Shown here piece after piece: positions 59,501-64,000 of a stretch of 64,000 nt of DNA. The stretch's first letter is position 1, and the number at the start of each line of letters is the position of its first letter. Under the pieces are notes generated by a model. The model ran no database searches and was not told where the DNA came from. It saw nothing but the letters and a program-made list of their open reading frames with translations. The stretch lies in assembly GCF_001439735.1 (NCBI RefSeq), contig NZ_JYLN01000009.1, positions 170,517 to 234,516 on the forward strand, in the 5' to 3' direction. Both the position numbers and the translations under genes were made by a program. This stretch comes from Pseudomonas paralactis (GTDB lineage Bacteria > Pseudomonadota > Gammaproteobacteria > Pseudomonadales > Pseudomonadaceae).

Positions 59501-60196
59501 GAGAGCAACCAGCGCGGCACGACGTTCTTGCAGGCAGGCGGTGATCAGTTCGGCTGGCTCGCGGGTTTCGTCGGTGGGCCGCTCGCTGCCGAACAACGCA
59601 CGCACCCGTGGCATCAGCGCCGCGGGGCCGCCCCAATGGTTGCGCACCCAGTTGAGGGCATCGTCGTGCATTGGGTAGCAGAACAATCGCCAGTAGTCGC
59701 GCAGCACTTCGCCCAGCAGGTCGCTATGGTCAGTTTCCAGGGTCTGGGTGAACAGGCTGCCGCTGTCGAACGCATGTTCGCGCAGCATGCGCTGGCACCA
59801 ACTGTGGATCGTCGAGACGGCGGCTTCATCCATCCATTGGGCGGCGATGTCCAGGCGGTTGGCGCAGGCGGGCCATTGCTGCGGTGCGTACTGAGCACGC
59901 AGATCGGCGATCAACCCATCGGGCTGCTCGATTTCGTCGCGAAAGAAGCGTGCGGCTTCGGCCAGGCGGATGCGGATGCGCTCACGCAGTTCCTTGGTGG
60001 CCGCGTCGGTGAAGGTGACGACGAGAATCTGTGGCGGCAGCAGTTCACGGCCGAAGCCGGATTCATCACCGCCATGGCCGAGCACCAGGCGCAGGTATAA
60101 CGCGGAGATGGTGAAGGTCTTGCCAGTGCCGGCACTGGCTTCAATCAACTGACTGCCTTTAAGCGGGAACGCCAGGGCCAGGGGTTTGCCGATCAT
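56525..60196 (-). CDS. recB: exodeoxyribonuclease V beta subunit RecB
   Basis: 1223 residues. N-terminal UvrD-like helicase: Walker A IEASAGTGKTFTI at about 17-29, QDTDPVQYSIFDSIY, LIGDPKQAIYAFRGAD and IHKSKGLEYDLVFLP. C-terminal nuclease domain ends with the metal-binding YYVADYKSNWLG near residue 1095. It unwinds and cuts double-strand ends for RecA loading. The ATG at 60196 overlaps the recC stop (ATGA); longer upstream frames run into recC. Confidence 0.97.
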   Translation of the reverse strand: MIGKPLALAFPLKGSQLIEASAGTGKTFTISALYLRLVLGHGGDESGFGRELLPPQILVVTFTDAATKELRERIRIRLAEAARFFRDEIEQPDGLIADLRAQYAPQQWPACANRLDIAAQWMDEAAVSTIHSWCQRMLREHAFDSGSLFTQTLETDHSDLLGEVLRDYWRLFCYPMHDDALNWVRNHWGGPAALMPRVRALFGSERPTDETREPAELITACLQERRAALVALKAPWQQWAAELRDICLQAVAAKAVDGRKMQARYFEPWFEKISAWAADETLEQLDIGTGFTRLTPDGMAEAWKGEPPQHPGIEAMASLKASLDALPTPDAAVLQHAAGWVGKRFEEEKRRRAEMGFDDMLIRLNAALQADGGERLASVIREQFPVALIDEFQDTDPVQYSIFDSIYRIDENHVDSGLFLIGDPKQAIYAFRGADIYTYLRARQSTTGRHHTLGTNFRSSHAMVEAVNHVFQRAETGRGAFLFREPNGDNPVPFHPVLSQGRSEHLHVDGQPMPAMNLWHLPTDQPISTAVYRQHLAAACATQIVALLNSGQQGTASFVKEGNLKGVLPSDIAILVRDGKEAQAVRAELASRGVRSVYLSDKDSVFAAQEAHDLLAWLKACAEPDVERPLRAALACVTLNLSLTELERLNQDELAWESRVMQFRGYRAIWRTQGVLPMLRRLLHDFKLPQTLIARSDGERVLTNLLHLSELLQQAASELDGEQALIRHLAEHLALSGQAGEEQILRLESDEQLVKVVTIHKSKGLEYDLVFLPFICSAKPVDGSRLPLHYHDEHGKSQVSLRPTAELIALADDERLAEDLRLFYVALTRAKHACWLGIADLKRGNNSSSVLHLSAFGYLLGGGTSLGESTGLARWLLDLQEGCPAIRYGLVPDIQDILFQPPRNEATLLAPLLPKRKAAENWWIASYSALRIGDSMSAASLEAPESPQAQKLFDDERLDPDAPREVVAPGGDIHRFPRGPNPGTFLHGLLEWAGEEGFNVTPEAIEKAVGARCNRRNWEGWIVTLSGWLGHLLQTPLPLYNDHVTLSGLQQYQIEMEFWFASHKVDVLALDKLVCQHTHGGVSRVAAEPVLLNGMFKGFIDLTFEHDGRYYVADYKSNWLGPDDSAYTQQAMEHSILEHRYDLQYVLYLLALHRQLKARLPDYDYDQHVGGALYLFLRGTQSVSQGAYFTRPPRELIESLDLLFQGKPIPPKVEPVWEQGVLL

Positions 60197-63100
60197 GCGC
60201 TGGCCTCCGTGCTGGAAAGTGATCGCCAGGGTGCGTTGATGAGCGGGCGATACAGGGTTTCGCACCAGCCTTCGAACTCTTCACTGGCGACCAAGGCGGC
60301 GTAGTCCGGGAATTGCCGTGTCAGTGCGGGGGATTCGCGGCGTTCGCCGTCGGTGGTTATACCGTCACCTTCATAGGCTTTGCTCGCTGCAGCCTGGGCC
60401 TTGGCAGGATCGGTTTGGCCGAGCCAGGCGAAAGCGGTTTTTACTGCCACGGGTAACGGAGCGCTCATGCCGGTATGCCAGGCCAGCAGCAGGTTACCGA
60501 GGGTTTCCTGGGCAACAGGTTTATCCAGCGGCGCGAGCAGTAAGGTGTCGTCACTTGCTACCAGGCCGGTACTCAAGGGCAGGCCGCAGGCGCAGGCCAC
60601 CACATGGTTGACCCACGGACGAATCAGGCGATGCCACTTGCGTGTTTTGATCGAGCCAATGCTGTTGGGGATGGTGGTAACGCTTAACAAGCCGCCGTCG
60701 CTGCGTCGGTGCAAGCCGCTGATCCAGCCTTCCAACTGAATGCCCTGATACTCAAAACTGACCGGTTCAGCGCCGATATGTGGGGTCGGCCACAGCGCCA
60801 GGAGCTGTTGATAGCGCTGCACCAGGTCTGGCAACGGCTCGATCAACTCGTTACGCAGGCACTCACCGAAACCGACCATCGGCAAGAGCCCGCTGCCTTG
60901 CAAACGCTGGGCTTGGGCATTGAGGGCCTGATCGAGGTGATCGGGGTGGGTCAGTGCAGCAGTTAGCAGGCTGTCGCTGAGGCTATAGCGTTGCAGCGCG
61001 TCGAGGACGAAGGGTTCTTCATCCGCCAGCGGCACCTCTGCGGCTTCGAAGAATACTTTCAGACGCTGGCTGAAGAAATGTTTGACCGGGTTACGCAGGA
61101 AGTCCTGCAACTGGCCGAGACTCAAGGGCTCTTCCTGTTGGTGTGGCACCAGTAGAGTCGCTGGGGGTATGGCCTCCTGGGCTTCATGCAGCAATTGCCA
61201 TTCGCGGGCGTAGCTGAACAGCGCATCGCCCTCGTGAAAGTAGCGCGCACTGAACGGTTGGAGCGGGTGTTCCTGGGTCATTGCGTCAATCAGCGGCTTA
61301 TCGCTGCTGGCGTGCTGCCAGCCGCTGGCGAGGTGGTCGCGCAATTGGCCGATCAGTACCGAGGCCGGACGATCGCTGTTGTCGCGGATGCTGCGGCCTA
61401 CCCAGCTGATATAGAGCTGGTCGCGTGCCGAGAGCAGCGCTTCGAGTAGTAAGTAACGGTCGTCTTCACGGCGCGAACGGTCACCGGGGCGGTAGTCGCT
61501 GCCCATCAGGTCGAAGTCCAGCGGCGGCTGTGCGCGTGGGTAGTCACCGTCGTTCATGCCGAGCAGGCAAACCAGCTTGAACGGGATCGCGCGCATGGGC
61601 ATCAGGGTACAAAAATTGACAGCTCCGGCGAGGAAGCGTTGGGACAGACGCCCCTGATCCAATCCGGCCAGCCATGCCTCACGGACGACCGTAAGGGGTA
61701 ACTCGTCCTGCAAGCCGACAGACTCGCAGGTTTCCAGCCAGGTCTCTCTCAGGTGCTCAAGCTGGCCCAAGAGGTAGTCGTCGTGTTCGCTGCTGGGCAG
61801 GAAGAACAGCTGCATCAAGCGCTGCAGTCGCTCGCCCCACACCTGGGGTGAGGCAGGCTGTGATAACGCTTGATGGGCATCACTCAAAGCGTCAAGCAGG
61901 GCGACCAGCGGGCCGATCAATGCCGCATCGAGGCCGCCGATTTCGTCGTAGGGCTCGATACCTTCACAGGCCGTCCCCGTGCCCACGGCATAGCCCAACA
62001 ACATGCGGCGCAGACCGAATCGCCAGCTGTTTTGTTCCAGCTCTTCGGGTAGGCCCAAACCGGCGCGTTGCTCGGCGTTCAGCCCCCAGCGAATACCGGC
62101 GCCTTCGATCCAGCGATGCAGGGTGGGCAGGTCGCGCTCTTTGATGGCAAAACGCTCGCGCAAAGCGGGAACGTCAAGCAGGTCGAGGATCTCACTGACG
62201 GGGAAACGACTGTCGGGAAGCTTAAGCAGATGTTCGACGGCGATCAGTAGGGGATCGCGGCCGCGCTGGCCTTGGTCTGTCAGAGTAAATGGAATGAAGC
62301 GTGGGTCATTTCGCTCAAGCTGACCGAAGACCGCACGGATGTGCGGTGCGTAGCTGTCGACATCGGGGACCATGACGATGATGTCCCGAGGGCGCAACGC
62401 TGGATCGGCGCTGAAGCGTTGGAGCAATTGGTCATGGAGGATTTCCACTTCGCGCTGGGCGCTGTGGGCAATGTGGAAACGGATGGACGTATCGTGCTCC
62501 AGGTCGACTGCGGGCCAGAATTCACGGGTTTCATTCAGCGGGCGCAGTTCGAGGATATCGTCCTGGAGTTGATTGAGCAGGGTGGTGGGTTCGCTGTCGC
62601 TGAACAGGTCGATGCGCCCATCACGAAATGCGGCGCGGTAGCTGTTGGGATCATCGTAGCTGTCCAACAGACTGATGTAATCACGGCCCTGCTTGCCCCA
62701 GGCTGCGAGCAGCGGGTGGGCGTGCTGGTGCAACGTCTGTGGGTCGATAGTGACCGGCATACCAGCTTTGCGCGCCTGGCGCTTATATTCGTTACGCAGT
62801 AAATCCTTGTCGGCGACGATGTCGGACCAATGATGGCGGCAAGGGTTATGCACACAGAGCAAAACCTGGCTGAAACGGGCCAGGCCCGCCAGGGCTTCCA
62901 GTGCTTGGGCCGGCAGCGATGAAATGCCGAAGACAATCACTCGCGAAGGCAAGCCGGGAGGTGCTTGCTCAAGGGTGTTGATGCGTTCGATGAAGCGCTG
63001 GTGAACGCCGGCGCGGCTTTCAGCCATGCCCTCCTCTCCGACATCCAGCAGCAGCGCACGCCATAGCTCAGCTTGCCAGCAGTTGGCGGGATTGAGGGGC

Positions 63101-63645
63101 TTGGATTCGCCTCGACCATTGCGCAGTTGATGCCGGCCTGCGGCCCAGTCTTCCAGCCAATCGGCTCGGTAGACCTGGTACTGGTCGAACAAGTCAGCCA
63201 GGCGCTCGGCAAGTTGGTAGCGTTTGCGCAGGTCGGTGTCTTGAGTCAGGAAGCGCTGTAGGGGCTCGAAATGCGGCTGGTCGATGAGTTCGGGCAACAG
63301 ACGCATAAGGCGCCAGGTCAGCGGGGCTTTATCGAGCAGGGACTTGGGTGGAATTTCGTCGCGGCCCAGGACGATGCGATAGAGCTGCCACATAAAGCTG
63401 CCAGGCAGTTGTACGTCGATGGCTGCGGCAATGCCACAGCCGCCCATATCATCTTCTTGCGGATCTTCAGCCAAGGCCAGCTTGAGCCACTGGGCGATGC
63501 CGTTGCTTTGTACCAGGGCGATCTCATTTTCCAAAGGCGCCAGTGGATAACGGCGCATCCAGCTGACCACCAGGCTGCGCAGTTCGTCCAGGCGGTTGCC
63601 GTGAACCACCATGAATCCTGGGCTAAGGGACGTCGCGTCCGGCAT
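60193..63645 (-). CDS. recC: exodeoxyribonuclease V gamma subunit RecC
   Basis: 1150 residues, typical of RecC. The N-terminus FMVVHGNRLDELRSLVVSWM, then LVQSNGIAQWLKL and an inactive helicase-like region, and LMPMRAIPFKLVCLLGMNDG plus PRAQPPLDFDLM, are RecC marks. It recognises Chi during RecBCD action. First gene of recCBD; its upstream space (63646-63764) contains no obvious SOS box. Confidence 0.96.
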   Translation of the reverse strand: MPDATSLSPGFMVVHGNRLDELRSLVVSWMRRYPLAPLENEIALVQSNGIAQWLKLALAEDPQEDDMGGCGIAAAIDVQLPGSFMWQLYRIVLGRDEIPPKSLLDKAPLTWRLMRLLPELIDQPHFEPLQRFLTQDTDLRKRYQLAERLADLFDQYQVYRADWLEDWAAGRHQLRNGRGESKPLNPANCWQAELWRALLLDVGEEGMAESRAGVHQRFIERINTLEQAPPGLPSRVIVFGISSLPAQALEALAGLARFSQVLLCVHNPCRHHWSDIVADKDLLRNEYKRQARKAGMPVTIDPQTLHQHAHPLLAAWGKQGRDYISLLDSYDDPNSYRAAFRDGRIDLFSDSEPTTLLNQLQDDILELRPLNETREFWPAVDLEHDTSIRFHIAHSAQREVEILHDQLLQRFSADPALRPRDIIVMVPDVDSYAPHIRAVFGQLERNDPRFIPFTLTDQGQRGRDPLLIAVEHLLKLPDSRFPVSEILDLLDVPALRERFAIKERDLPTLHRWIEGAGIRWGLNAEQRAGLGLPEELEQNSWRFGLRRMLLGYAVGTGTACEGIEPYDEIGGLDAALIGPLVALLDALSDAHQALSQPASPQVWGERLQRLMQLFFLPSSEHDDYLLGQLEHLRETWLETCESVGLQDELPLTVVREAWLAGLDQGRLSQRFLAGAVNFCTLMPMRAIPFKLVCLLGMNDGDYPRAQPPLDFDLMGSDYRPGDRSRREDDRYLLLEALLSARDQLYISWVGRSIRDNSDRPASVLIGQLRDHLASGWQHASSDKPLIDAMTQEHPLQPFSARYFHEGDALFSYAREWQLLHEAQEAIPPATLLVPHQQEEPLSLGQLQDFLRNPVKHFFSQRLKVFFEAAEVPLADEEPFVLDALQRYSLSDSLLTAALTHPDHLDQALNAQAQRLQGSGLLPMVGFGECLRNELIEPLPDLVQRYQQLLALWPTPHIGAEPVSFEYQGIQLEGWISGLHRRSDGGLLSVTTIPNSIGSIKTRKWHRLIRPWVNHVVACACGLPLSTGLVASDDTLLLAPLDKPVAQETLGNLLLAWHTGMSAPLPVAVKTAFAWLGQTDPAKAQAAASKAYEGDGITTDGERRESPALTRQFPDYAALVASEEFEGWCETLYRPLINAPWRSLSSTEASA

Positions 63646-63764
63646 AACGGCTTCCTTGGGAAAAGCAAAATCGAGGGGTGGACTTTAGCACTGTGGCGCA
63701 CGGGGCGGGCACAGCCTGACAGGCGTGCGGGGACAAGGTGGACGCTTTTCGACCGCCCAAAACA

Positions 63765-63796
63765 AAACCCCTGTTTGCGTTAGCAAACAGGGGTTT
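63765..63796 (-). terminator. rRNA operon terminator
   Basis: AAACCCCTGTTTGC and GCAAACAGGGGTTT form a perfect 14-bp stem around GTTA. On the minus strand it lies just after the 5S gene and is followed by a T-rich stretch. Confidence 0.92.
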
Positions 63797-63807
63797 CGGA
63801 ATTTAAT

Positions 63808-63922
63808 CTTGACGATGACCTACTCTCACATGGGGAAACCCCACACTACCATCGGCGATGCATCGTTTCACTACTGAGTTCGGGATGGGATCAGGTGGTT
63901 CCAATGCTCTATGGTCGTCAAG
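63808..63922 (-). rRNA. rrf: 5S ribosomal RNA
   Basis: Read on the minus strand, the sequence starts TTGACGACCATAGAGCATTG, contains CCGAACTCAGTAGTGAAACG and ends near GAGTAGGTCATCGTCAAG, the Pseudomonas 5S rRNA. The terminal stem TTGACGA/TCGTCAA pairs. The ends are placed by this stem and may be off by one or two bases. The 23S gene must lie just upstream, past 64000; positions 63923-64000 are the 23S-5S spacer. Confidence 0.95.
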
Positions 63923-64000
63923 AAATTCGGGTACTGAGTCGTGACCAGATGGCCTCGCTTCAGCAAATTGGGTATGTGATAGCTTTCGGTGTTTTGTGAG

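Noticed and set aside
58538..60100. 520-codon plus-strand frame across recB
   Set aside because: Antisense to recB; no recognisable product.
1..64000. Prophage, insertion sequence or genomic island
   Set aside because: No integrase, transposase, tRNA-linked direct repeats or phage genes were seen; gene content is core and catabolic Pseudomonas.

Overview
The window is Pseudomonas chromosome, most likely from the P. fluorescens group. Evidence: high-GC genes with Pseudomonas gene content (yfiRNB, mmsAB with its own LysR regulator, kyn/ant/cat aromatic catabolism, a short LOV photoreceptor with a LitR-type regulator, a McpS-like chemoreceptor), recCBD beside an rRNA operon, and 16 REP doublets (REPINs) of three sequence classes between or against genes. 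All assignments come from reading the sequence; no database search was run.

Layout. 1-3030: flavodoxin, class II aldolase, MEST-like alpha/beta hydrolase and a truncated short-chain dehydrogenase, all on the minus strand. 3150-8390: a probable light-response block. A short LOV protein and an unknown gene converge on a MerR/LitR regulator that lacks the B12-binding motif. Divergent from that regulator is a string of six genes: membrane-anchored ABM-domain protein, folM, folE, folX, a DUF1244 gene and a HopJ-like gene. The middle three make tetrahydromonapterin. 8550-16650: trxB, cysZ-like, a GT4 glycosyltransferase, an Old Yellow Enzyme, glutathione peroxidase, creA-like, proB and obgE. 16830-20260: rpmA/rplU divergent from ispB, a PhnA-like zinc-ribbon gene, a small Fur-box gene and an FKBP isomerase. 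20500-33000: McpS-like chemoreceptor, VOC protein, an N-acyl-D-amino-acid use locus (permease, RpiR regulator, deacylase), LprI-like protein, SulP transporter, epimerase, two LysR regulators and a TauE/SafE exporter.

33000-47550 holds an almost complete tryptophan-to-muconolactone route: two amino-acid permeases, kynU, kynR, catBCA with catR, antR with antABC, and kynBA. Tryptophan is cleaved by KynA, deformylated by KynB, split to anthranilate by KynU, converted to catechol by AntABC, ring-opened by CatA and processed by CatB and CatC. The enol-lactone hydrolase and later beta-ketoadipate steps are not here. A nearly identical motif lies about 50-57 bp upstream of both kynU and kynB and is a candidate KynR site.

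47700-64000: a cupin, mmsAB with a divergent LysR gene, the yfiR-yfiN-yfiB c-di-GMP system, recC-recB-recD joined by ATGA overlaps, and the 5S rRNA end of an rRNA operon with its terminator.

The points most worth following are the LOV/LitR/pterin block, the shared kyn operator motif, and several REPINs that have become part of genes: they encode the C-terminal tails of two convergent genes, supply the mmsB stop codon, and split antB from antC inside an operon.
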